Positions 1 through 5,672 of a DNA stretch of 6,502 bases are shown here, one piece after another. This stretch comes from Elusimicrobiota bacterium. Lineage in GTDB: Bacteria > Elusimicrobiota > Elusimicrobia > UBA1565 > UBA9628. Positions within the stretch are counted from its first letter, which is position 1, and the number at the start of each line of letters is the position of its first letter. Location: contig JAMPYD010000115.1 in the NCBI GenBank assembly GCA_023700845.1, positions 1 to 6,502 on the forward strand, read 5' to 3'. The position numbers and the translations under genes are program-made. The notes beneath the pieces were generated by a model. It saw only the letters and a program-made list of their open reading frames with translations, was not told the origin of the DNA and ran no database searches.

Positions 1-238
1 CGTAAAATCGGTTGTACATGAAGTAGGCCTCCGTCCGCTTCACGCCCGCGACGCCGGCGGGGTTGAGGAACAGCGCCGCGCTGTCGCCGCGGCCGGCGAG
101 GGCGGACCCGCCCATCGAGGCGGCTTGCGCGCCGACCGGGGCCTGCTCGAAGGAGGCGCTCGCGCCGGTCGCGAGGAGGGCGCAGGAGAGGACGGCGCCG
201 AGGACGCGCGGCGCGGACGTGCGGGTTCTCTTCTTCAT
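1..238 (-). CDS. PorV/UPF0164-like outer-membrane beta-barrel protein, N-terminal part (runs off left edge)
   Basis: The first 79 residues of a protein whose 3' end lies outside the window. It starts MKKRTRTS, followed by a hydrophobic stretch and an ASA|S signal-peptidase I site near residue 28, so it should be exported. The mature N-terminus has FEQAPVGAQAASMGG, then GDSAALFLNPAG and EAYFMYNRFY. This is the opening of the PorV/PorQ (UPF0164, FadL-like) family of outer-membrane barrels: a conserved 'vG.rA.aMGGa', then 'a.dds.a.f.NPAGla', then an aromatic first strand. The family includes outer-membrane transport and secretion accessory barrels; the specific role cannot be told from this fragment. 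GGAGGT at 258-253 is 14 nt from the ATG, which is long. An in-frame TTG at 247 lies 5 nt from it and may be the true start, adding three residues. The gene diverges from the glmU-like gene. Confidence 0.72.
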   Translation of the reverse strand, partial: MKKRTRTSAPRVLGAVLSCALLATGASASFEQAPVGAQAASMGGSALAGRGDSAALFLNPAGVAGVKRTEAYFMYNRFY

Positions 239-320
239 GGCGTGCAAAAGGGACCTCCCCGTGCGGAACGTGAGTCGGGATGCCGGCCATCGGGCGCGCC
301 GGTCGCGGAGGGGGGAGTTC

Positions 321-338
321 GCCGCCCTGGAGGGCGGC
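321..338. repeat. Perfect inverted repeat / hairpin in the divergent spacer
   Basis: GCCGCCCT and AGGGCGGC face each other around GG, giving a 7-8 bp GC-only stem. It lies in the 226-nt spacer between the divergent barrel and glmU-like genes, about 85 nt upstream of the barrel start. On the minus strand it could form in that gene's 5' leader. No T-run follows on either strand, so it is not an obvious intrinsic terminator. In GC-rich DNA such a repeat can arise by chance. I see no convincing -35/-10 pair in the rest of the spacer. Confidence 0.3.
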
Positions 339-423
339 TCTCGCCTGGATGCGTCGGCGAGGTCACGGCGGGGAAACGAAGACGTCAAACGAACGACATG
401 GAGATGATAACAACCATCGGGGC

Positions 424-437
424 CGGCCGCAAGGCCG
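424..437 (+). repeat. Small hairpin with GCAA tetraloop upstream of the glmU-like gene
   Basis: CGGCC-GCAA-GGCCG is a 5 bp GC stem closed by a GNRA-type tetraloop, ending 27 nt before the ATG at 465. It could form in the 5' leader of the glmU-like transcript. Neither candidate start of that gene has a Shine-Dalgarno sequence, so leader structure may matter, but the stem is short and chance is a real alternative. Confidence 0.22.
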
Positions 438-464
438 CCGCCACATTTTCGTAACACGCCGGCC

Positions 465-1757
465 ATGGCGCGCCGCCCGGGCATCTCCTACGATGGGCGC
501 ATGGCGAGGCTGACGCCGCCGCATGTCGTCATTCTGGCGGGGGGCGCGGGCGCGCGGATGAAGATCGGCCATCCGAAGGCCCTGCATCCGGTCTTCTTCC
601 GGCCGATGATCCACTACGCGCTCGACGCCGCCAGGGCGCTGGGCCCGCCGTCGACGCGACTGGTCGTCGGCCCGGGCGAGCGGGAGTTCCGCGAGCAGTG
701 CCGGAGCTGGCCCGAGGTCCGCATCGTCCGTCAGGAGGAGGAGCGCGGGCCGGCGGACGCCGTCCGGGCCGCGGGTCCCGCGCCGGAGCCGGAGGGCGAC
801 GTCCTGATCCTGACCGCGGACGCGCCGCTGCTGACGGCGCGCACCCTTCAGGAGCTGGCGGCGAGGCGCGCCGAGGCGGACGCGGCCTGCGCCGTCGTCC
901 GCGGGGCGGAGGGCGGCGGCGAGGCCGTCGCCTGGTGCTTCCGGGCCCGGGACCTGGCGGCCGCGCTGACGGGCGCGGACATACTCGTCCCCGAGGGCGC
1001 GGCCGAGCTGCGCCCGGCGGATCCCGTCGAGACGCTCGGCGTCGACGACCTATACGGCCTGTGGCGGGCGGAGGCGGTGCTGCAGGCGCGGTTCAACCGC
1101 GCGCTGATGCTCGGCGGCACGGCCCTTCAGGACCCGGGCACCACCTTGATCGACCCGCGCTGCCGGATCGAGCGCGGCGTCCGCGTCGAGGGCGGCTGCA
1201 CCGTGATCAACTCCGTCCTCGAGGCGGGCGCGCGGCTGGAGGCCTACTGCCGGATCGAGGATTCCGTCATCGGGGCCGGGAGCCGGCTCCTGCAGGGCAC
1301 GGTGGCCCGGGAGGCCCGCGTCGGGCGGGACTGCCGGGTGGGGCCGTACGCCCATCTGCGTCCGGGCGCGGTGCTCGAGGACGACGTCTGGGTCGGGAAC
1401 TACGCCGAGCTCAAGAACGCGGTCCTGGGCGCGGGGACCCGCGCCGCGCACCAATGCTACGTCGGGGACGCCCGGGTCGGGCGGCGGGCCGTCATCGGCG
1501 GCGGGTTCGTCACCTGCGGCTCGGGCGCCGGGGCGCCGAAGCAGCGCACGGTGATCGAGGACGACGTTTTCGTCGGCGGCGCCTCCCACGCGCTCGCGCC
1601 GGTGAGGGTCGGCGCGGGCAGCTTCGTGGCCACCGGGACCAGCGTCACCGAGGACGTGCCCCCGGACTCCTTCGTGATCAGCCGCGCCCGCCAGGTCGTC
1701 AAGGCCGGCTACTCCAAGAAGTACGGCAAGGCGAAGGATTCCGGCGCGCCGCGCTGA
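465..1757 (+). CDS. glmU: GlmU-like bifunctional sugar-1-phosphate nucleotidyltransferase / LbH acetyltransferase, divergent
   Basis: GlmU acetylates glucosamine-1-P and then uridylylates GlcNAc-1-P to UDP-GlcNAc in the cytoplasm. Residues 20-145 are a GlmU-type nucleotidyltransferase domain: LAGGAGARM (24-32), PKALH (37-41), Q90 and TADAPLLT (117-124). Residues 225-412 are a left-handed beta-helix of hexapeptide repeats with YAHLRPGA (R299), AELKNA (K317), AAHQCYVGDA (H329, Y332) and ISRARQ (R407), matching E. coli R333, K351, H363, Y366 and R440. Oddities: the usual GTRM is GARM and GTGHA is GPADA. The IVEhkDA and NTG segments are missing, and EVEGVNN reads ETLGVDD, so metal-binding N227 is Asp. 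The CNYDG acetyltransferase motif is CGSGAG. The protein is 430 aa against 456 in E. coli. Fold assignment is firm; a full GlmU reaction is doubtful, and another sugar substrate is possible. An in-frame ATG at 501 fits family N-termini better; neither start has an SD. Confidence 0.75.
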   Translation: MARRPGISYDGRMARLTPPHVVILAGGAGARMKIGHPKALHPVFFRPMIHYALDAARALGPPSTRLVVGPGEREFREQCRSWPEVRIVRQEEERGPADAVRAAGPAPEPEGDVLILTADAPLLTARTLQELAARRAEADAACAVVRGAEGGGEAVAWCFRARDLAAALTGADILVPEGAAELRPADPVETLGVDDLYGLWRAEAVLQARFNRALMLGGTALQDPGTTLIDPRCRIERGVRVEGGCTVINSVLEAGARLEAYCRIEDSVIGAGSRLLQGTVAREARVGRDCRVGPYAHLRPGAVLEDDVWVGNYAELKNAVLGAGTRAAHQCYVGDARVGRRAVIGGGFVTCGSGAGAPKQRTVIEDDVFVGGASHALAPVRVGAGSFVATGTSVTEDVPPDSFVISRARQVVKAGYSKKYGKAKDSGAPR

Positions 1758-1763
1758 CGGCCC

Positions 1764-1777
1764 CGCTCAGCCGAGCG
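1764..1777. repeat. Short hairpin at the convergent gene junction
   Basis: CGCTC-AGCC-GAGCG forms a 5 bp stem with a 4-nt loop across the junction where the glmU-like gene (stop 1755-1757) and the small ACT gene (stop at 1769-1767) meet tail to tail, 9 nt apart. It could slow polymerase from either side, but there is no T-tract and the stem is short, so I do not call it a terminator. The stem overlaps the stop codon of the minus-strand gene. Confidence 0.2.
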
Positions 1778-1985
1778 AGGGCTTGGCGCCCGTCCGGCGC
1801 AGGCCGTGCTTGCGGCCGGTGTCCTTCGGCGCCACGAACTGGATGGAGGACTTGTCGCCGAGGTTCGCGATCCTCAGGCCGCTGACGTTCATGCCCGCGT
1901 CCGACAGCAGCTTGGTCAGCTTCGCCAGCTCGCCGGGCCGGTTCTTCACGACGATGTTGTAGCGCGCCTCGGTCGTTCGCTGCAT
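1767..1985 (-). CDS. Small single ACT-domain protein
   Basis: A 72-aa protein consisting of one ACT domain. After MQRTTEARYN comes VVKNRPGELAKLTKLL, the classic first strand, RPG turn and helix of the amino-acid-binding fold. Then come AGMNVSGLRI and SSIQFVAPKD. ACT domains usually dimerise and bind amino acids or other small ligands; no catalytic domain is attached, so a sensing or regulatory role is inferred. It lies 9 nt downstream of the two-ACT gene. Its SD GAGGAGG (1996-1990) overlaps that gene's TGA stop (1997-1995), so the two are very likely cotranscribed and translationally coupled. It resembles the first domain of its neighbour: both have YN, LT.LL, GD, QF and APK at the same spacing. 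Only this one keeps the RPGEL turn. The basic tail (GRKHGLRRTGAKPSLG) is not part of the fold. Confidence 0.8.
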   Translation of the reverse strand: MQRTTEARYNIVVKNRPGELAKLTKLLSDAGMNVSGLRIANLGDKSSIQFVAPKDTGRKHGLRRTGAKPSLG

Positions 1986-1994
1986 AGAGCCTCC

Positions 1995-2420
1995 TCAATC
2001 GTAGATCGCGTAGTCCGGATCGAAGCCGAGCTTCTCGATGAGCGCCATCGCGTTCGCGGGCTGATCCACGGCGAGCACGATCCTCATCTGCTCGCCCTGC
2101 ACCTGGCTGTAGAGCGAGAGGATGTTGATGCCCTCCGTCGCCAGCGTCTTCGCGAGCTTGTGCAGCTCCCAATGGTGGTTCGGCATCTCGAACTGGAAGA
2201 TCAGCTCCTCCCTCACGGCGACGCCGAGCTTCTTGATGTCCTCGCGCAGCGCGTCGTTCTTCGGGGCCAGGAACTGGACCAAGGTCCGGTCGCCGACGTG
2301 GGTCGTGACGACGGACGGCATGTCGACCTTCCTCTTCGCGAGCAGGCGCGTGAGCCGGCCGTGCAGGTCCGCGTCCGTGGGAAACTCGACGTTGTACTGG
2401 GTCTTGCTCGGTGGGTGCAT
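1995..2420 (-). CDS. Tandem ACT-domain protein
   Basis: A 141-aa protein with two ACT domains and nothing else. Domain 1 (about 8-65) runs from YNVEFPTDADL to LVQFLAPKND. Domain 2 (about 70-141) has LIFQFEMPNHHWELHKLAKTL, then EGINILSLYSQ and MRIVLAVDQPANAMALIEKLGF, the usual beta-alpha-beta-beta-alpha-beta order with the GINI strand. Two-ACT proteins commonly bind amino acids and act as stand-alone regulators; the ligand is not predictable here. Domain 1 has lost the canonical PGxL turn (TDADLHGRL), so it may be structural only. The start is supported by GGAGG at 2430-2426, 5 nt from the ATG, and by a TACAAT box about 25 nt upstream. It is the first gene of a two-gene minus-strand operon and diverges from the wbqC operon. 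A link to the GS-like protein encoded there is tempting but unproven. Confidence 0.82.
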   Translation of the reverse strand: MHPPSKTQYNVEFPTDADLHGRLTRLLAKRKVDMPSVVTTHVGDRTLVQFLAPKNDALREDIKKLGVAVREELIFQFEMPNHHWELHKLAKTLATEGINILSLYSQVQGEQMRIVLAVDQPANAMALIEKLGFDPDYAIYD

Positions 2421-2443
2421 CGCTCCCTCCCTCAGGCTGCTTC

Positions 2444-2449
2444 ATTGTA
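2444..2449 (-). promoter_or_regulatory. Candidate -10 box for the ACT operon
   Basis: On the minus strand the hexamer is TACAAT, one mismatch from TATAAT, 24 nt upstream of the ATG at 2420. This implies a leader of roughly 15-20 nt that still holds the SD. No good TTGACA-like -35 is present 16-18 nt upstream, where the sequence is GC-rich, so this rests on the -10 alone. Confidence 0.35.
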
Positions 2450-2492
2450 GGTCCCCAACGGCGCGGCGCCCATAGTGCCCCGGTAACATCTG

Positions 2493-2532
2493 TTTGCCGT
2501 CCGCGTTGGGGGGCGCTCACGGCGTCGGCAAA
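2493..2532. repeat. Inverted repeat TTTGCCG...CGGCAAA in the divergent spacer
   Basis: Perfect 7-bp arms at 2493-2499 and 2526-2532, 26 nt apart, lie midway between the divergent ACT operon and the wbqC operon. The AT-containing arms stand out in a GC-rich background. They could be two half-sites for a regulator, or a hairpin base in a wbqC-operon leader. Nothing identifies a regulator. I find no convincing plus-strand promoter nearby: the AT-rich ATTAAA at 2574-2579 has no matching -35. Confidence 0.3.
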
Positions 2533-2619
2533 TTACTGTTTCACCCGCGCAATGGTTTTGCGGAGGAAGGTGGATTAAACTTGGGCAGCGTTCGCGAGCG
2601 CGGACGCGAGGAGGAGGCC

Positions 2620-3345
2620 ATGATCGTCGCGGCGCATCAGCCCAACTTCATCCCGTGGCTCGGCTACTTCGACAAGATGCGGAAGGCGGACCTCTTCATC
2701 ATCGTCGATCACGTGCAGATGGAAAGGCAGAGCTATCAGAACCGGGTGCGGATCAAGACGGGCGCCGGCGAGCGCTGGATCACGGTGCCGGTCGTGCAGG
2801 AGTCCCGCGCGGAGCGCATCGTGGACAAGCGCATCGACAACAGCCGCCTCGGCCGGTTCCGCTGGAGCCGCAAGATGTTCCTGACGCTGAAGTACGCCTA
2901 CCAGTCCGCGCCGCATTTCCGGGACTACGAGCCGGCTCTGGAGGAGATATTCTCGGCGCGCTGGGACCGCCTCAGCGAGCTCAACCTCCGGCTCATCCTG
3001 TTCTGCCGCCAGGCGCTCGGCATCTCCACCCCGCTGAGGATCAGCTCCGACATGAGGGTGCAGGGGGCGAGGTCCGACATGGTCCTTAATATGTGCCGCG
3101 CGGCGGGGGCGGACGTCTACCTGGCCGGCCACGGGGCGTCGCGCGAGTACCTCGACGTGTCCGCCTTCGAGCGGGCGGGCATCCGCGTCGCCTGGCAGGA
3201 CTTCGAGCATCCCCGCTACCGGCAGTATCCCGCCTGCGACCGCTTCATCCCGAACCTGTCTTCGCTGGATTTGATCTTCAACTGCGGGCCGGGAAGCGGG
3301 CAGGTCCTGCGCGGAGCGAGCCTCCGCGCGGGAGCGGCCGCATGA
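2620..3345 (+). CDS. WbqC-like family protein
   Basis: A 241-aa soluble protein of the WbqC-like family (named from an O-antigen locus), associated with O-antigen and other glycan biosynthesis; its exact reaction is not settled to my knowledge. The N-terminus MIVAAHQPNFIPWLGYFDKM has the diagnostic HQPNF-P-LG-F-KM signature (H6, Q7, P8). DLFIIVDHVQ, then YQNRVRIK and WITVPV follow, all family landmarks. Near the C-terminus are YLAGHGASREYL (around 167-178), an F..agI-V strand, and NLSSLDLIFNCGP (around 212-224), the usual end of the family. The start is fixed by homology and by GAGGAGGAGG at 2608-2617. An upstream in-frame ATG at 2494 would add 42 unrelated residues and lacks support. First gene of a four-gene operon: its TGA overlaps the lmbE-like ATG (ATGA, 3342-3345), implying coupled translation. 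Confidence 0.85.
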   Translation: MIVAAHQPNFIPWLGYFDKMRKADLFIIVDHVQMERQSYQNRVRIKTGAGERWITVPVVQESRAERIVDKRIDNSRLGRFRWSRKMFLTLKYAYQSAPHFRDYEPALEEIFSARWDRLSELNLRLILFCRQALGISTPLRISSDMRVQGARSDMVLNMCRAAGADVYLAGHGASREYLDVSAFERAGIRVAWQDFEHPRYRQYPACDRFIPNLSSLDLIFNCGPGSGQVLRGASLRAGAAA

Positions 3346-4019
3346 GCCTCCTCGCTCCGGAACGCCCCGAGGCTCGGCGCATCGACGTCCTCTCCAAGTA
3401 CGCGGGCTCGACCGTGATCGCCGTCGGCGCCCACCCGGACGACCTGGAGCTCGGCTGCGGGGGGACCTTGGCCCGACTGAGCCGCGCGGGGGCCCGCGTC
3501 GTGATGGTCGTGGTGAGCATCCCGAGCAGCCTGCGCTCGCGCCGCCTCGAGGCGACGCGGGCCGCGGAGATCCTCGGCTGCGAGGTCCGCTTCCTGACCC
3601 CGAACCGGTGCTCGCGCGTCGAGGACCTCAAGACGCATCAGCTGGTCGGCATGATCGACGCCCAGGTCAAGGAGCTCGAGCCCGCGGCGATGTTCACGCA
3701 TTGCCTGGCCAACCTCCACCTGGACCACAAGCTGGCCTACGAGGCCTGCATGGCGAGCCAGAGGCTGCGCTACTTCGACATCTTCTGCTACTCGCCGACG
3801 AGCTGCCATGCCGTGAACATCGCCTTCTATCCTCACGCCTACATCGACATCTCGGAGACGATCGAGGAGAAGATGAAGGCGATCAGGGTCCATTCGAGCC
3901 AGTTCGACTCCCGCGGGCTCAACACGGAGCGCTACCGCGAGGCGGACAGCCGCATGGGGCAGATCATCGGAGCGGATTACGCCGAAGGCGTCGAGATCGT
4001 GCGCATGAAGGTCAATTGA
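3342..4019 (+). CDS. LmbE/PIG-L family N-deacetylase
   Basis: A 225-aa metal-dependent deacetylase. Family members remove the acetyl group from GlcNAc moieties in glycolipids, antibiotics and low-molecular-weight thiols (PIG-L, MshB, BshB). The Zn motif AHPDDLELGCGG sits at 30-41: H31 and D34 as metal ligands, D33 as general base. The second motif THCLANLHLDH (119-129) supplies the third ligand H129 in the family H..(D/N).H.DH pattern. YIDISETIEEK and the conserved H-SSQF close the fold. All catalytic residues are present, so it should be active; the substrate is unknown, though a GlcNAc-type sugar is the best guess. No signal peptide or membrane segment is seen, so it is probably cytoplasmic. 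The ATG overlaps the wbqC stop, with GGGAG at 3330-3334, 7 nt away, as SD. A 29-nt gap follows before the small ORF. Confidence 0.88.
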   Translation: MSLLAPERPEARRIDVLSKYAGSTVIAVGAHPDDLELGCGGTLARLSRAGARVVMVVVSIPSSLRSRRLEATRAAEILGCEVRFLTPNRCSRVEDLKTHQLVGMIDAQVKELEPAAMFTHCLANLHLDHKLAYEACMASQRLRYFDIFCYSPTSCHAVNIAFYPHAYIDISETIEEKMKAIRVHSSQFDSRGLNTERYREADSRMGQIIGADYAEGVEIVRMKVN

Positions 4020-4048
4020 ACGCGTGGGCGCGGGACAGAGGAGGGGCC

Positions 4049-4243
4049 ATGAGCGACGAGGAACGGCCGGCCGACGACGCGGGACTGAGCGCGGGCGAAT
4101 ACGAGGCGGAGAGCGGGCACGAGAAGCGGCAGCGCCTGCGCAGCGAGAGGATCCGGAAATGGCGGAAGGAAGCCCGCCATCCGCGCGCGGGGGACTTCGA
4201 CGACCGCGCGGCGATGCCGCCTCCGCCCCGGTTCGTCCCGTGA
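4049..4243 (+). CDS. Small charged hypothetical protein (64 aa)
   Basis: I do not recognise a family. The protein is almost wholly hydrophilic. It has an acidic N-terminus (MSDEERPADD), an Arg/Lys/Glu-rich middle likely to be one long helix (HEKRQRLRSERIRKWRKEAR, about 24-43), and a Pro-rich end (MPPPPRFVP). No signal peptide or membrane segment is present. The gene is credible despite its size. AGGAGG at 4039-4044 lies 4 nt from the ATG, and its TGA stop overlaps the GTG start of the GS-like gene as GTGA (4240-4243). It fills what would otherwise be a 220-nt gap in a tight operon. It may be a small partner of the GS-like protein or simply a coupling leader. The main alternative is that the GS-like gene starts upstream (ATG 4159) and this frame is incidental. 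Confidence 0.6.
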   Translation: MSDEERPADDAGLSAGEYEAESGHEKRQRLRSERIRKWRKEARHPRAGDFDDRAAMPPPPRFVP

Positions 4244-5565
4244 TCGAGGGCGTCCTTCCCGCTCCCGTCGAGGCTCCGCCGGCCTCCTTCGACGCGCTGT
4301 CGCGCCTGATCGAGTCGCGCGGGCTCAAGTTCGCGCAGTTCTGGTTCACCGACCTGGAGGGCCGTCCCTGGCGGATCATGATGCCCGCCGACGCGGTGGG
4401 CGAGGCGCTCTTCTCCGAGGGTCTGCCTCTGGACGGCCGCCCGATCGGCGGGAGCTGGGAAGGGGTGATGAGGCTGCTGCCGAGGCTCGACGGGCTGTAC
4501 GTCGACACGTCGGCGTCCGTGCCCAGCCTCGTGATGTTCTGCGACGTCCTGGACGCCGGCGGCTCGCAGCCGCTGCCGCTGGAGCCGAGGCACGTCCTCG
4601 AGCGGGCCGTGCGGGCCGCCGAGAAGCGGTTCGACGGCGCGCTGACGGCGGGCGTGGAGCCGGAGTTCATCCTGCTGGAGGCCGACGGCCGGCCCGCCGC
4701 GGAAAGCGTCGTCTGGGACTTCATGGCCAAGCTCGCGCTGTCGCTCGGGGACGCGGGCATCCGCGTCGACTGGTTCCGCAGCGGGCCCGCCTCGGGGCAG
4801 GGCCGCGCGCAGATGCGCGCCGGGTCCCCGGCGCAGACGGCCGATCGGGTGATGCTCTACCGGCACCTGTCCGCCAACCTCGCCCGCGAGCGCTCGCTGA
4901 CGGCCTCCTTCCTTCCGCGGCCGCTCGCGGGCGGCGGGACGCCCGGCATGCCGATCCACGTCGCGGTGTGGCGGGGAGGGGAGAACCTTTTCCATGACGA
5001 GCGCGGCTGGGCCCTGACGAGCGCTCTTTGCCGCTCCTTCGCGGGGGGGGTGCTGCGTCATCTGCCGGCGCTCACGGCCCTGTGCGCGCCGACGACCAAC
5101 TCGTACCGCAGGCTGATCTCCGGCTACGCGGGGCCGGCGAGCCCGGTCATCTCCAACGTCGACCCGCTGGCGGCGTGCCGCATTCCCTCGCGCACGCCCG
5201 ACCCGGGCGCCCGGCGCGTCAAGTTCTGCACCCCGGATTCGACGGCGAATCCGTATCTCGCGCTCGCCTCGGTGATCCTCGCGGGGCTCGACGGCGTCGA
5301 GCGCCGGCTCGAGCCGCCGGTGAACGGCGACCGGCCGATGGACGTGCGCGTGCCGCACTGCCTCGAGTCCGCGCTCGACGCCCTGGACGCGGACCGCGGC
5401 TTCCTGACCGGATCCGGCGCGTTCTCCGACGAGCTCCTCGACAACTGGATCAAGGATCGCTGGACGCGCCATATCCTGCCGGTGCGCCAGCGCCCCCACC
5501 CGTACGAGCTGGCGCAGACGGAGCAGTTCGGCAGCGCCCGCGGCGTCGAGGCCTCCCTCGGGTGA
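4240..5565 (+). CDS. Glutamine synthetase-fold protein with degenerate active site (probable pseudoenzyme)
   Basis: At 441 aa it is near GSI length. A beta-grasp domain (about 17-105) holds FTDLEGRP and LDGRPIGG; the catalytic domain follows with GVEPEF (138-143), SGQGRAQ (185-191), LTASFLPRPL (220-229), GMPIHV (236-241), PTTNSYRRL (284-292), CRIP (313-316), DSTANPYL (333-340), ALDALDADR and RPHPYEL. By eye against Salmonella GlnA, E129/E131 (E140, E142), H271, R321 and R344 remain. Changed are metal ligands E212 to S181, E220 to R189, H269 to P238 and E357 to K328; flap E327 to A297; R339 to P309; R359 to C330. The NLYDLP adenylylation motif is absent. Normal glutamine synthesis is therefore very unlikely; a scaffold, sensor or new ligase are options. 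The frame is intact, which argues against recent decay. The GTG start overlaps the small ORF's stop and lacks its own SD, suggesting coupling; ATG 4159 is an alternative. Last gene of the operon. Confidence 0.85.
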   Translation: MIEGVLPAPVEAPPASFDALSRLIESRGLKFAQFWFTDLEGRPWRIMMPADAVGEALFSEGLPLDGRPIGGSWEGVMRLLPRLDGLYVDTSASVPSLVMFCDVLDAGGSQPLPLEPRHVLERAVRAAEKRFDGALTAGVEPEFILLEADGRPAAESVVWDFMAKLALSLGDAGIRVDWFRSGPASGQGRAQMRAGSPAQTADRVMLYRHLSANLARERSLTASFLPRPLAGGGTPGMPIHVAVWRGGENLFHDERGWALTSALCRSFAGGVLRHLPALTALCAPTTNSYRRLISGYAGPASPVISNVDPLAACRIPSRTPDPGARRVKFCTPDSTANPYLALASVILAGLDGVERRLEPPVNGDRPMDVRVPHCLESALDALDADRGFLTGSGAFSDELLDNWIKDRWTRHILPVRQRPHPYELAQTEQFGSARGVEASLG

Positions 5566-5575
5566 CCCCGGCGGC

Positions 5576-5634
5576 GACAATTCCGACATCGAACCGTGAC
5601 CGGGCGTCCATGGGCCCGCGGCCGGAATTCTGTC
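5576..5634. repeat. Inverted repeat between the GS-like and TPR genes
   Basis: GACAATTCCG (5576-5585) pairs with CGGAATTCTGTC (5623-5634), 10 bp with a 2-nt bulge. An inner stem CGGGC (5601-5605)/GCCCG (5614-5618) sits around an 8-nt loop. It starts 10 nt after the GS-like stop and ends 38 nt before the TPR ATG. It may be a weak 3'-end structure for the operon or an operator. There is no T-tract, so it is not a standard intrinsic terminator. Confidence 0.35.
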
Positions 5635-5672
5635 ACCATGGCTTGCCGCTATATCCGCGAAAGGAGACGAAT

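Noticed and set aside
385..390. TTGACG (minus strand) as a -35 for the barrel gene
   Set aside because: The hexamer 17 nt downstream is TGACCT, not -10-like, so no promoter can be supported.
63..454. Short plus-strand open frames at the left end and in the spacer
   Set aside because: Two are antisense to the barrel gene, none has an SD-backed start or a recognisable sequence, and all are Arg/Ala-rich.
698..1885. Long plus-strand frame overlapping the glmU-like gene
   Set aside because: Its translation is mostly Arg/Gly/Ala repeats typical of a shifted GC-rich frame. The glmU-like frame carries conserved motifs over the same bases.
2494..2619. Upstream in-frame start (ATG 2494) for the WbqC-like gene
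   Set aside because: It would add 42 residues unlike the family, whose members begin at the MI..HQPN motif, and it lies across the inverted repeat. ATG 2620 has a strong SD and the expected N-terminus.
4024..4239. Upstream start (ATG 4024 or 4159) for the GS-like gene
   Set aside because: The extension is Arg/Gly-rich and lies out of frame over the 64-aa ORF, which has its own SD. GTG 4240 gives a normal GS N-terminus and a GTGA overlap. ATG 4159 is kept as a weaker alternative.
3216..5589. Two long overlapping minus-strand open frames opposite lmbE and the GS-like gene
   Set aside because: Long antisense frames are expected in GC-rich coding DNA. Their translations are low-complexity Arg/Ala/Ser-rich with no recognisable family, whereas the plus strand encodes conserved proteins.
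5650..5655. TATATC as a -10 box for the TPR gene
   Set aside because: It would place the transcript start on the SD at 5662-5666, and no -35 is visible 17 nt upstream.
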